Part shown: positions 33,876 to 42,791 of the stretch, one piece after another
Layout: each line of letters opens with the position of its first letter
Numbering within the stretch: position 1 is the stretch's first letter
Translations under genes and position numbers: made by a program
Notes under the pieces: generated by a model
The model's input: only the letters and a program-made list of their open reading frames with translations
What the model was told of the DNA's origin: nothing
The model's database searches: none
Source of the DNA: Halorientalis salina
Lineage (GTDB): Archaea; Halobacteriota; Halobacteria; Halobacteriales; Haloarculaceae
DNA length: 64,000 nt
NCBI RefSeq assembly: GCF_005049285.1
Contig: NZ_SOSC01000004.1
Coordinates: forward strand, 62,001 to 126,000
Reading direction: 5' to 3'

Positions 33876-33940
33876 TATATAAGATTCGTCTCTGGCGAAT
33901 ATCAGTCGGTTTGGGCCGGGTTCTCGACGAGAATCCGGCC
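33876..33940 (+). other. TATA element followed by a strong hairpin, no gene
   Basis: GTATATAAG near 33876-33884 is a strong TATA box on the plus strand. About 30 bases on, GGCCGGGTTCTC (33914-33925) pairs with GAGAATCCGGCC (33929-33940) across a three-base loop, giving a 12-pair stem with one G-T pair. No convincing frame follows. The rest of the 33759-34294 gap holds nothing I can assign. A small structured RNA is possible. Confidence 0.35.
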
Positions 33941-34294
33941 GGGTCCTGTGGCGCTCTGGCGTTGCTCACGATGGCCTGCTCCCGAGACGGCCGAATTCGG
34001 GGGTCTGTTCGGGGACAACTCGGACCGTAGTAAACAACTTGGCCGCTCCCGTTCGGACATGCCGAATGGAATAAACGGCAGAAAACAGAGCCCACGTTTC
34101 TAACCCTCGGCCGAACGCTGGATTTTCGTGGCGGAGTGGCCGAATCCTGCCGGTAGGGCGTCTGGGGGACAGTCGTCGGTCCCACTGCTGTCGAAACGCC
34201 GATTCGGTATGTGTGAAAGAACGTGATATAGCCAGTAACGGCCCAAACGCACGGAATCGGTGCGTCCCTCGTGGTGTGGCGTCGGTCGCGTCGA

Positions 34295-35149
34295 TCAGAG
34301 ACCGAGCATCTCACGCGTCTCGGCGGGGGAGGCGACCGGACGGTCGAGTTCGTCGGCGATGCGCGCGGCTCGGCGGACCAGTTGTGCGTTGCTCTCGGCG
34401 AGCTCGCCCTTGCGGTAGTAGACGTTGTCTTCCATCCCGACGCGGACGTGGCCGCCCATGGCCATCGCCATCGTCGTCATCGGGAGCTGGTGTTTGCCGA
34501 CGGCGAGACACTGCCACTCGACCGGATCGGGGAGGTTCTCGACGAACGTGAGGAGGTTCCCCGGACTGGCCGGCATGCCGTTTTGCATCCCGAAGATCAC
34601 GGTCGCCCAGTATGGTATTTCGAGCAGGCCTTCCTCGATGAGGTGTTCGGCCTCGGGGATGTGTCCCGGGTTGAACAGTTCGAGTTCGGGTTTCACGCCG
34701 GCCGCTCGCATCCGTTCGGCGTACTCCTCGTTCTGTTCGCGGGTGTTCACTGCGGTGCGCGTCTGGCCGAAGTTGATGGGGCCGAGATCGACGGTCGCCA
34801 TCTCCGGGCGCGGATCCGTCTCGAGAATCGGCGCGATGCGCTCCTCGCGCGAGAAGATGCCCCCGCCGCCGGTCGTGAAGTTGACGACGATGTCCTCACA
34901 CTGCCGGTCGATCTCGTCACGCAGTTCCTGATAGCGGGCGACGGATTTGGTGTTCTCACCGTCGTCGTCTCTCGCGTGGAGATGGACGATCGACGCGCCG
35001 GCCTCCTCACACGCCCGGATGTCCTCGGCGACCTCCTCGGGCTGTGTCGGGAGGTTCGGGTTCGCTTCCTTCCCCTGGTGTCCGCCGGTGGTTGCGACAC
35101 TGATGATCACCTTCTTCGAGAAGTAGTCCTCGTAGCCACTGTATGCCAT
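34295..35149 (-). CDS. Beta-keto acid cleavage enzyme (BKACE, DUF849)
   Basis: A 284-residue TIM-barrel protein of the BKACE family. Zinc ligands are in IVHLHARD (H56, H58). Further family blocks are VVNFTTGGGG, ELELFNPGHI, FGMQNGMPASPGNL and GHVRVGMEDNVYY. The family condenses a beta-keto acid with acetyl-CoA to give acetoacetate and a new CoA ester. The divergent SDR could produce the keto acid from a hydroxy acid. TATA element TTTAAATA lies about 27 bases upstream of the ATG. Confidence 0.9.
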   Translation of the reverse strand: MAYSGYEDYFSKKVIISVATTGGHQGKEANPNLPTQPEEVAEDIRACEEAGASIVHLHARDDDGENTKSVARYQELRDEIDRQCEDIVVNFTTGGGGIFSREERIAPILETDPRPEMATVDLGPINFGQTRTAVNTREQNEEYAERMRAAGVKPELELFNPGHIPEAEHLIEEGLLEIPYWATVIFGMQNGMPASPGNLLTFVENLPDPVEWQCLAVGKHQLPMTTMAMAMGGHVRVGMEDNVYYRKGELAESNAQLVRRAARIADELDRPVASPAETREMLGL

Positions 35150-35254
35150 ACGCCTGCAGAATACGCGGACTGGTATTTAAACGTTCGTGTGGCTCTCCCG
35201 AGCGACCACCGCGTCCGGCCGGCGGGCCCACTCACTAGATTTAAGGTGTTGAAC

Positions 35255-36046
35255 ATGAGTCCTGCATACGTGACTCACGATAGCACTGCGATCGTTACCG
35301 GTGGTGGTCGCGGTATCGGGCAGGCGATCTGTGTCGAACTGGCTGCCGAGGGCTTCGACGTGATCGTCGCCGATATCGACGAGGACGCGATGGACGAGAC
35401 GGCCGACCTGATCGAAGCCGAAGGGCAGCGGGCCTATCCGGTGTACACGGACCTCGGCGACGAGGACAGCGTCGAGTCGACCGTCGAGGAGGCCGTCTCG
35501 GAGTTCGGGTCGATCGAAGCCCTGGTGAACAACGCGGGCATCGCCGGTCCGACTGCTCCCTGCGAGGAGGTCGAATCCGACGAGTGGGCACAGACCGTGG
35601 CGGTCAACCTGACCGGCCCGTTCACGATGTGCCGGGCCGTGCTCCCCCACATGAAAACGGCCGGCTACGGGCGAATCGTCAACATCGCGTCGGTCACCGG
35701 CAAGCGCCCGCTCGTCAACCGGACGCCCTACGCGACGACGAAGATGGGGCTGATCGGCTTCACCCGGACGCTCGCCGCCGAGGTCGGTGCCGACGACGTC
35801 AACGTCAACGCGGTCTGTCCGGGATCGGTCGACGGCCCGCGGATCAAGCGCGTCTTCGAGAAACAGGCGGAGGCGACGGGCCGAACGTACGACGCGGTCC
35901 GGGGCGACGTCGAGGCCGAGAGCCCGCGGAACGAACTCGTCGCCCGGGAGGACGTCGCGGATCTGGTCGCGTTCCTCTGTTCGGACCGCGCGGACCGGAT
36001 CACCGGCCAGGACATCAACGTCTCGGCCGGCAAAGTCATGTACTGA
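35255..36046 (+). CDS. Short-chain dehydrogenase/reductase, FabG-like
   Basis: A 263-residue SDR with TGGGRGIG, NNAGIAGP, the catalytic serine in IASVTGKR and Y-A-T-T-K. VVADIDEDAM after strand two suggests NAD(H). It is divergent from the BKACE gene. The start is doubtful: the TATA-like ATTTAAGG centred near 35242 predicts transcription from about 35269, so GTG 35270 (giving MTHDSTAIVTGGG) may be the true leaderless start rather than ATG 35255. Substrate unknown; a hydroxy acid is likely from context. Confidence 0.85.
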   Translation: MSPAYVTHDSTAIVTGGGRGIGQAICVELAAEGFDVIVADIDEDAMDETADLIEAEGQRAYPVYTDLGDEDSVESTVEEAVSEFGSIEALVNNAGIAGPTAPCEEVESDEWAQTVAVNLTGPFTMCRAVLPHMKTAGYGRIVNIASVTGKRPLVNRTPYATTKMGLIGFTRTLAAEVGADDVNVNAVCPGSVDGPRIKRVFEKQAEATGRTYDAVRGDVEAESPRNELVAREDVADLVAFLCSDRADRITGQDINVSAGKVMY

Positions 36047-36136
36047 GTCTCTCCTCGTCGGCCAGAGCCAACGACCCGCGGCGGGCGAACCGCGCTTTTC
36101 CCGCCGCCAGACCAGCAGGATTCGCATCTGAGAACG

Positions 36137-36158
36137 TGTGACTGTGTAGTTCATCACA
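36137..36158. promoter_or_regulatory. Inverted repeat upstream of the ABC importer promoter
   Basis: TGTGA (36137-36141) and TCACA (36154-36158) form a 5-12-5 inverted repeat directly upstream of a strong TATA element (CTATATATAC, 36161-36170). The position upstream of TATA suits an activator. The string TGTGACTG also occurs at the AOR start region (41889-41896), so one regulator may serve both; this link is weak. Confidence 0.4.
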
Positions 36159-36201
36159 AACTATATATACGGTTTCCACAGAACGGTAGAAGTGCATTCG
36201 C

Positions 36202-37482
36202 ATGGCAAGGAATACCAGTAACCAGTCGAGACGGCGGTTTATGAAGCAGACGGCCGGTGCAGGCACGCTCGCGGGCCTGGCCGGCGTCGCAGGCTGTCTC
36301 CAGGGTGAGGCAAGTGGGAACAGCACGTCGATGGGGTCGATCGCGAACCTCCAGAACTCCTACTGGCTCTCCTGGGAGAAAGGCTATTTGGAGGCCGCAG
36401 AGGCACTGGGGTACGACACGAGCGTCCAGACGAACGACGGGAACGTCACGACCCAACAGGAACAGTTCGACACTGCAATCGCGAACAATACGGACACGAT
36501 CGTCGGCCAGACGTACACCAACGCGGCGTCGATTTCGCTGGCCGAAACCTGTGTGTCCGCTGGCGTCCCGACGATTCTGGCGGTGACCCTCGCGGACTGG
36601 TACACGCCACAGGACGCGGGTGACGAGTACGTGCAGTTTTTCGCCCCCCACTTCGTCAATCACGCCTACACGGCGGCGAAGATCCTCTTCGAGTCGATGG
36701 GCGGCGAGGGCGGCTTCGTCCACATCGAGGGGAACCGGGGGACCGCACCCAACATCGGGCGGAACAAGGGTGTCGACCTGGCGATGGAGGAGTACCCGGA
36801 CATCGAGATGCTCGGGGACCGCATCCAGGGCAACTACATCCGCTCGGACTCCCGCGACGCGATGGCGGACAAGGTCTCGCAGTACGGTGACGACATCGAG
36901 GGGTATTTCGGCCAGAACGACGCCGTCGCCATCGGCGGGCAGACCGTGCTCGAGGAGAACGGCATCGACGTGCCGATCGTCGGGATCGACGCGGGCGAAC
37001 CCGGCCTCGCGCGGATCGAGGAAGGGACGCTCACCGCCTCCGTCTCCGGGATGGGGCCGTGGCAGGCCGGCTGGTCGCTCGTGAAGTGTCACGACTTCCT
37101 CAACGGGCACGAACTGCAGCCCGCGGAACGGATGATGGCGTTCAACGCACCGGTCTGTGTGAAAGACCCCGAGGAGTGGACCGACGTCATCGACACGCTC
37201 CCGGTCGTCGACGCCGCCGAGTACAACGAACTGATCTTCGAGGACGAGACGCCCTACGACTGGGAGAAGATGTCCGTCGCCGAATCCGGCGAGGACGCCT
37301 GGGACCCACAGATCGACCTCCAGCCGATGAGTCTGGACGACCTCAAAGAGGTCCTCGACTGGAAGGAAGCGGACAGACCCGACGGCTACTCGATGGCAGA
37401 CGCCTACACGGACGACGCTGCCCAGCAGGAGATCTCCCAGCTGTATACGGACCGCTTCAACAACAACCCGCTGAAGCAATAA
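36202..37482 (+). CDS. Sugar-type ABC transporter binding protein (Tat lipoprotein)
   Basis: A 426-residue periplasmic-binding-protein type 1 (ribose-like) lipoprotein. The Tat signal is R10-R-R-F-M-K, and the lipobox ends at C32 (GVAGC). The mature part contains YWLSWEKGYLEAAEALGY, NTDTIVGQTYTNAASI, GFVHIEGNRGT and VPIVGIDAGEPGLARI, typical of Rbs-type binding proteins. An unusually long C-terminal region of about 110 residues may add a cap. It captures a small polar substrate, perhaps a sugar or polyol, for the next two genes. Confidence 0.88.
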   Translation: MARNTSNQSRRRFMKQTAGAGTLAGLAGVAGCLQGEASGNSTSMGSIANLQNSYWLSWEKGYLEAAEALGYDTSVQTNDGNVTTQQEQFDTAIANNTDTIVGQTYTNAASISLAETCVSAGVPTILAVTLADWYTPQDAGDEYVQFFAPHFVNHAYTAAKILFESMGGEGGFVHIEGNRGTAPNIGRNKGVDLAMEEYPDIEMLGDRIQGNYIRSDSRDAMADKVSQYGDDIEGYFGQNDAVAIGGQTVLEENGIDVPIVGIDAGEPGLARIEEGTLTASVSGMGPWQAGWSLVKCHDFLNGHELQPAERMMAFNAPVCVKDPEEWTDVIDTLPVVDAAEYNELIFEDETPYDWEKMSVAESGEDAWDPQIDLQPMSLDDLKEVLDWKEADRPDGYSMADAYTDDAAQQEISQLYTDRFNNNPLKQ

Positions 37483-37497
37483 GGAACAGATGCACGA

Positions 37498-39081
37498 ATG
37501 TCCAAGACAGATAACTCGGCCGTCGACGCGGATGAAGAAATGAAGGAGGGTACCGCCTCGGCAGCGGCGGGAGAGACGAGTCTCCGCGTCGACGGCATCT
37601 CGAAATCGTTCCGTCACGTCCAGGCGCTCTCGAACGTATCGCTCGATATCAACCGAGGTGAGGTCGTCGGACTGGTCGGTGAGAACGGGGCCGGCAAGAG
37701 CACGCTGTTGAACATCCTCACCGGCGTTCTCGACGCGGACGAGGGGCAGTTATCCGTCGACGGCGAACCCGTCGAGTTCGACAGTCCACGGGAAGCAGCC
37801 GACTACGGTGTCTCGCTCGTCCGGCAGGAACAGGACGTCATCACGAACTTCCGCGGCTACGAGAACCTCTATCTCGGTCGCGAAGAGCAACGCCTGGGCG
37901 TCCTCAGCCGCGACGAGATGCGCGAGGACGCCCAGGCGTTCGTCGACGACCTCGGGATCGACCTGGACGTCGACGCGTTCGTCTCGGAGTACTCGTTCAA
38001 CGAGCGCCAGATGCTCGAGATCGCCAAGTCGTTCCACGTCTCGCAGAAATCGGATAATCCGGTCATCCTGCTGGACGAACCGACGGCCGCACTCGAGGAA
38101 GCGGGCCGGGAACTCCTGTTCGACCTGATCGACGACCTCCGTGACCGGGCGACCTTCGTGTTCGTCTCACACGAACTCGACGAGGTACTGCAGGTGTCGG
38201 ACCGCATCTACGTGCTCAAGGACGGCGAACTGGTCGACGAGACCACGGCAGCGGCGGCGACGACCGACAGCCTCCAGCAGAGCATGGTCGGTCGTGAAGC
38301 CGCGGACGAGTACTACCGCGTTCCACAGCAACGGGCGGCGGCGGACCTCGGACCGGAGACGTTCGGCGTTTCCGACCTGGAGACCGACGACCTCGGGCCA
38401 CTCTCGTTTTCGCTCCGTGAGGGCGAGATATTCGGCATCGTCGGCGTCGAGGGCTCGGGGAAAGAACGGCTCGGTCGTGTTCTGGCCGGCGACGTCCCGA
38501 AGACTGGCGGTACCGTCACTGTCAATGGCGACGCGGTCGGCGATACCTCGGTCGCGAAGATGGTCGATGCGGGTGTCGGGTACATCCCCAAAGACCGGAA
38601 ATCGGAGGGACTCCTCCTCTACCAGTCGGTGCTGGTGAACACCTCACTGGCGATGGTCCGGACGATGAACGGCAGGCTCCCGTTGCTCGACCTCGACAGA
38701 GAGGAACAGGCGACCGCCGACGCCATCGAGGAACTCAACATCAAGACGCCCGGACCGGACGCGCTGGTCCACGGGCTGAGCGGCGGGAACCAGCAGAAGG
38801 TCGTCATCGCCCGCTGGCTCGCACAGGACACGCCGATTCTCGTGATGGACAACGTGACACGCGGTATCGACGTCGGGGCCAAAGAAGAAGTGTACCGACT
38901 CTGTCGCGAACTGACCGATCGGGGCGTCTCGATCGTGTTCATCGGCGACGAACTCCCGGAAGTCATCGGCATGTCGAACCGCATCGCCGTGATGGCCGAG
39001 GGTGAGTTCGCCGGGGAGCCGTTCGACGCCGCAGCCGGAAACAAACCAACCGAAGAGGATCTGATTCAGGAGATGATTTAA
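37498..39081 (+). CDS. Ribose-type ABC transporter ATPase (two ATPase domains)
   Basis: A 527-residue double ABC ATPase like RbsA. The first domain has Walker A GENGAGKST (from residue 61) and a modified signature (EYSFNERQM), with LLDEPTAAL as Walker B. The second domain has the degenerate Walker A GVEGSGKER (near 317), signature LSGGNQQK and Walker B ILVMDNVTRG, in which the usual DEPT is DNVT. Asymmetric catalytic sites are normal for RbsA-type proteins. A 35-residue acidic lead precedes the first domain. Confidence 0.9.
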   Translation: MSKTDNSAVDADEEMKEGTASAAAGETSLRVDGISKSFRHVQALSNVSLDINRGEVVGLVGENGAGKSTLLNILTGVLDADEGQLSVDGEPVEFDSPREAADYGVSLVRQEQDVITNFRGYENLYLGREEQRLGVLSRDEMREDAQAFVDDLGIDLDVDAFVSEYSFNERQMLEIAKSFHVSQKSDNPVILLDEPTAALEEAGRELLFDLIDDLRDRATFVFVSHELDEVLQVSDRIYVLKDGELVDETTAAAATTDSLQQSMVGREAADEYYRVPQQRAAADLGPETFGVSDLETDDLGPLSFSLREGEIFGIVGVEGSGKERLGRVLAGDVPKTGGTVTVNGDAVGDTSVAKMVDAGVGYIPKDRKSEGLLLYQSVLVNTSLAMVRTMNGRLPLLDLDREEQATADAIEELNIKTPGPDALVHGLSGGNQQKVVIARWLAQDTPILVMDNVTRGIDVGAKEEVYRLCRELTDRGVSIVFIGDELPEVIGMSNRIAVMAEGEFAGEPFDAAAGNKPTEEDLIQEMI

Positions 39082-40086
39082 ATGAGTTCGACGAACCCCA
39101 ACGCGATTCAGGAGTGGCTCTCCAAACAGCGCGAGCAACGCACGATGCACGACTGGATAACGGACGTCGGTCCGTTCGCCATGCTGTTTTTCCTGTCGTT
39201 GCTGTTCGCCGTGGGTACACGTGAGTTTCTGACGTACAACAATCTGATCAACAACGTCGCGAAAAACAGCGCGTTCCTGCTGTTGGTCGCGCTGGCTGGC
39301 ACCTTCCCGATCCTCCAGCAGAGCATCGACCTCTCGGTCGAGTCCATCGTCACGCTGACCGGCGTGCTGACGGTGGTCCTGATCGGCGAGTACCAGATGG
39401 GGCTGCTCGCCATCCCGATCGCCATCGGCTTCGGGATGCTCGCTGGACTCGTCAACGGCATCGTCTTCACGAAGCTGAAGGTGCCGTCCTTCCTCGTGAC
39501 GCTCGGGACGCTCTCGATACTGATGGGATTCGCGCTCATCGTCACCGGCGGGTCGACGATCACCTTCCGCAATCAGGCCATCCGCGGCATCGCCACCGGG
39601 ACGTGGATTCCCGGCGTCCCGAACCTGGTGATGTGGGGCCTGCTCATCTACGGTGGGACGGTGTTCCTGGCCTGGCGGACGAAGTTCGGCCGCTACTGTT
39701 TCGCCCTCGGCGAGAACGAACGCGTCGTCGAACTCGCGGGTGCGAAGGTCGACCGCTACAAGATCTACCCGTTCGTCCTCTCGGGGCTGCTCTGTGGGAC
39801 CGCGGGCGTCCTGCTGACGCTGCGCATCTCCTCGGCGTCGCCGAACATCGCCGGCGGGCTGTTGTTGCCCAGTATTGCGGCCATCGTCATGGGCGGGACG
39901 GCACTGACCGGCGGCGTGGGCGGTCCACACCGGACCATCCTCGGCGTGCTGGTCATCGCCGTCCTCCAGAACGGCATGAACCTGCTGTCGATCAACCCGT
40001 TCGTCCAGGAGATCATCCTCGGCGTCGTGGTCGTCAGCGCCGTCGCGATGTCGATCGACCGCGAGAAGATCGACGTGGTAAAGTAA
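39082..40086 (+). CDS. Ribose-type ABC transporter permease
   Basis: A 334-residue permease like RbsC with about eight to ten membrane helices. Family blocks seen: FPILQQSIDLSVESIVTLTG, NGIVFTKLKVPSFLVTLGTL, FALGENERVVELAG with the cytoplasmic EAA-like region, and MGGTALTGGVGG. It follows the ATPase stop directly (no gap), so the three genes are one operon. One permease gene implies a homodimer. Confidence 0.9.
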   Translation: MSSTNPNAIQEWLSKQREQRTMHDWITDVGPFAMLFFLSLLFAVGTREFLTYNNLINNVAKNSAFLLLVALAGTFPILQQSIDLSVESIVTLTGVLTVVLIGEYQMGLLAIPIAIGFGMLAGLVNGIVFTKLKVPSFLVTLGTLSILMGFALIVTGGSTITFRNQAIRGIATGTWIPGVPNLVMWGLLIYGGTVFLAWRTKFGRYCFALGENERVVELAGAKVDRYKIYPFVLSGLLCGTAGVLLTLRISSASPNIAGGLLLPSIAAIVMGGTALTGGVGGPHRTILGVLVIAVLQNGMNLLSINPFVQEIILGVVVVSAVAMSIDREKIDVVK

Positions 40087-40209
40087 CGGTATTCCACGCT
40101 GTCGGCGAATTTTTGCGCTGTCTCACGCGGAAGCGACCCTTCAGTCTCGACCAGCGGTCTCTTTTGAGTCGCTCTCCATCGCAGAAAACAGTGCCACCGT
40201 GAACTCGAG

Positions 40210-41889
40210 TCAGTCAGCCGAGACCGGGCTCTCGCCGGCAGGGTTGTCCGGCACCGTTCCATCCGCGTTCCAGTCGCGCAGTTCGTAGTACTCGTCGAGT
40301 GCGGACTCGAACTCCGGCAGGTCGTAGGGCAACTCGTCGTCGTCGCGGTCGACGCCGCGCTGGTTGTTGAAGTGCCGTTCGAGTTCGACGACGCGCGCAC
40401 CGATGTCCAGGAGGTCGTCGTAGTCCTCGCCGAAGATGGTCTCGAAGCGCTCGGGCGTCATGAAGGAAAAGGCGAACCGGCAGACGATACCACAGTCCTC
40501 CATCGCACGGGCGTTCTCCTGTTCCACGACCATCTCGGGCTTGCCCTCCAAGGTGCCCTTGGGGAGCGCCTCGTCGTCGGAAACCAGCGGGTACTCGAAG
40601 TGGTACATGGTGGTGAACATGTGGTCTGCGCCACGGGTAGCTACAGCATACGAGAGCCCCTGCCCGTTGAGCGTGCGACCGTCGTGGGCCGCGAAGGACA
40701 GGCCCTTGACCGTCCAGTTTTCGACGTCGAGGTCCTCGTGGAAGCGGGCGATCCCCTCCGCGAGCAGGTCGCCCTCGTCCTCGCGGTTGGCGATCTTCTC
40801 GACCGTCTCGTGGACCAGTTCGGTGTTACCGAACTCCCCCTCGCTCTGGAGGTACGCCGCGACGACGTTGCCACAGGAGATGGTGTCCATCCCGTAGCGG
40901 TCACAGAGCTCGTTCGACTGCATCACGTCGACCACGTCGTCGACGTCGCAGTTCGAGCCGAAGGCCATCACCGTCTCGTACTCCGGGCCTTCGGTCTCGA
41001 CCCCGCGTTCCTCGTCTTTCGTCGGCAGTTTGCAGGCGAAGGCACACGACGAGCAGGTCCCTTTCTTGTACTTCTTGTCGCCGACGGCCTCGCCGTTGAT
41101 GCCCTCGACGCCCTCGAAGGACAGTTCCGAGAAGTATCGCGTCGGGAGGGCCCCGACCTCGTTGGCGAGGTCGGTGACGTTGGTCGTCCCCTGCTCTTTC
41201 ATCAGACTGTCGCTGGTGGCCGCCTCACGGTGGATGTCCATCCCTATCGGGTCGATGTCTACGTCCCTGCGGGAGTCTCCTTCGAAGGTAATCGCCTTGA
41301 CGTTCTTGGAACCCAGCACTGCACCGAGGCCGCCGCGGCCGAACGCACGGCTCTCGGTGGTCATGATCGAGGCAAAGCGAACGAGGTTCTCGCCGGCCGG
41401 GCCGATACAGGCCGTGTGTTCCTTGCTCAGGTCGTGTTCGTCGGCCATGTACTCCGTGACCTCCGGCACTGTGGCCCCGTCGAGGTCGGGTACCGCCTCG
41501 AACTCGACACCCTCGTCCGTGACGTGAATGGCGAGCAACTCGTCGCTCTCGCCGGTGATCTCGACGGCACCGTAGCCGGTGTCGGCCAGGTTCCGCGAGA
41601 TGAACCCGCCGGCGTTCGACGACAGGAGGCCGCCCGTCAGCGGCGAGACGCCGGTGCAGTTGGTGCGACCGGTGAAACTCATGTTCGAGGTCTGCATCGG
41701 CCCGGTGGTGAAAAACAGGCTGTTCTCCTCGCTCAGCGGGTCGGCGTCGAACGGAATCCGGTCGTGGGCGAGCCGGGTCGCGACGCCGCGGCCGCCGATG
41801 AACGATTCCAGGACGTCGTCGACGGTCGTGGTCTCCGTGTCGCGGTCACCCACGTCTACGGTCAGCAGTGGACCCTCTACGTGTAGCAT
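40210..41889 (-). CDS. Aldehyde:ferredoxin oxidoreductase family protein
   Basis: A 559-residue tungsten-type AOR. The N-terminal domain shows GGRGVATRL and TGRTNCTGVSPLTGGLLSSNAGG; the arginine-rich AFGRGGLGAVLGSKNVKAI binds the bis-pterin cofactor. The [4Fe-4S] ligands are C279-x2-C282-x3-C286 (CSSCAFAC) with C466 or C470 as the fourth. AORs oxidise aldehydes to acids with ferredoxin. Which subfamily this is cannot be told. ATG 41889 is supported by TATA element TTTAATTG about 30 bases upstream. Confidence 0.88.
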   Translation of the reverse strand: MLHVEGPLLTVDVGDRDTETTTVDDVLESFIGGRGVATRLAHDRIPFDADPLSEENSLFFTTGPMQTSNMSFTGRTNCTGVSPLTGGLLSSNAGGFISRNLADTGYGAVEITGESDELLAIHVTDEGVEFEAVPDLDGATVPEVTEYMADEHDLSKEHTACIGPAGENLVRFASIMTTESRAFGRGGLGAVLGSKNVKAITFEGDSRRDVDIDPIGMDIHREAATSDSLMKEQGTTNVTDLANEVGALPTRYFSELSFEGVEGINGEAVGDKKYKKGTCSSCAFACKLPTKDEERGVETEGPEYETVMAFGSNCDVDDVVDVMQSNELCDRYGMDTISCGNVVAAYLQSEGEFGNTELVHETVEKIANREDEGDLLAEGIARFHEDLDVENWTVKGLSFAAHDGRTLNGQGLSYAVATRGADHMFTTMYHFEYPLVSDDEALPKGTLEGKPEMVVEQENARAMEDCGIVCRFAFSFMTPERFETIFGEDYDDLLDIGARVVELERHFNNQRGVDRDDDELPYDLPEFESALDEYYELRDWNADGTVPDNPAGESPVSAD

Positions 41890-41967
41890 GTGACTGAGAA
41901 TCACGCGCTGTCCAATTAAACATTCCCACTGGCCGGATGGGGCCGAAAAGAGCCGGTAGTTCGCCGT

Positions 41968-42723
41968 CTACGCCGTGAAGCCGCCGTCCATCACGAGGTT
42001 GTGGCCCGTGACGAACGAGGACTGGTCGCTGGCCAGAAACAGCGCGGCGTCGGCGACTTCTTCGGGCTGGCCGGCCCGCCCGAGCGGCGTCTGATCGAGG
42101 ATGCCGCCCGCGGTGTCGCCGTCCTCCATGGTCATCGCCGTCTCGATGAACCCGGGGTTGAGCGCGTTGACGCGGATGTCGTTCTCGCCGTGTTCGACGG
42201 CCAACTCACGGGTGAGGTTCGTCACGCCGCCCTTCGAGGTGCAGTACAGCGAGGAGTCGTCCAGGCCACGGATGCCGCCGATGGAGGACATGTTGATGAT
42301 CACCGACTCGCCGTCCTGGTCGACCATCTGCTGGATGGCGGCCTGACTGCCGAAGTAGACGCCCTTGAGGTTGATGTCCATCAGCCAGTCGTAATCCTCC
42401 TCGTCGGCCTCCTCGATGGGAAGTTGGCGTTCGACCCCGGCGTTGTTGACCATGACGTCGAGCGAGCCGTAGGCGTCGACGGTCGCCGCCACTGCGGCCT
42501 GCAGGTCCTCGATGGAACTGACGTCACACTCGACGAACTGTGCCTCGCCGCCGGCGTCAGTGATGCGGTAGTGTGTCGGCTCGCCGCCCATCCGGGGGTC
42601 GTCGCGGATGTCCGCGACGGTGATACTGGCACCTTCCTCCGCGAACCGGCGCGCGATCGCGCGACCGTTGCCCGAAGACGCTCCTGTCACTAGCGCAGCC
42701 TTGCCGCTCAACTTGCCTGCCAT
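41968..42723 (-). CDS. Short-chain dehydrogenase/reductase
   Basis: A 251-residue classical SDR with TGASSGNG (Asn in place of the usual Ile), NNAGVERQ, a serine in MSSIGG and the catalytic Y-C-T-S-K. VADIRDDPR after strand two suggests NAD. The FVTGHNLVMDGGFTA end is typical of sugar or hydroxy acid dehydrogenases. It lies in the same orientation as the AOR and ALDH genes with a 68-base gap to ALDH, and a TATA-like CTTATG about 22 bases upstream. Confidence 0.85.
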   Translation of the reverse strand: MAGKLSGKAALVTGASSGNGRAIARRFAEEGASITVADIRDDPRMGGEPTHYRITDAGGEAQFVECDVSSIEDLQAAVAATVDAYGSLDVMVNNAGVERQLPIEEADEEDYDWLMDINLKGVYFGSQAAIQQMVDQDGESVIINMSSIGGIRGLDDSSLYCTSKGGVTNLTRELAVEHGENDIRVNALNPGFIETAMTMEDGDTAGGILDQTPLGRAGQPEEVADAALFLASDQSSFVTGHNLVMDGGFTA

Positions 42724-42791
42724 GCTACCCTGTGGTAACTTTCCGCACATAAGTGTTCCCGCTTTCGCCCTAGTGGCCCCCAGATGCGGTC

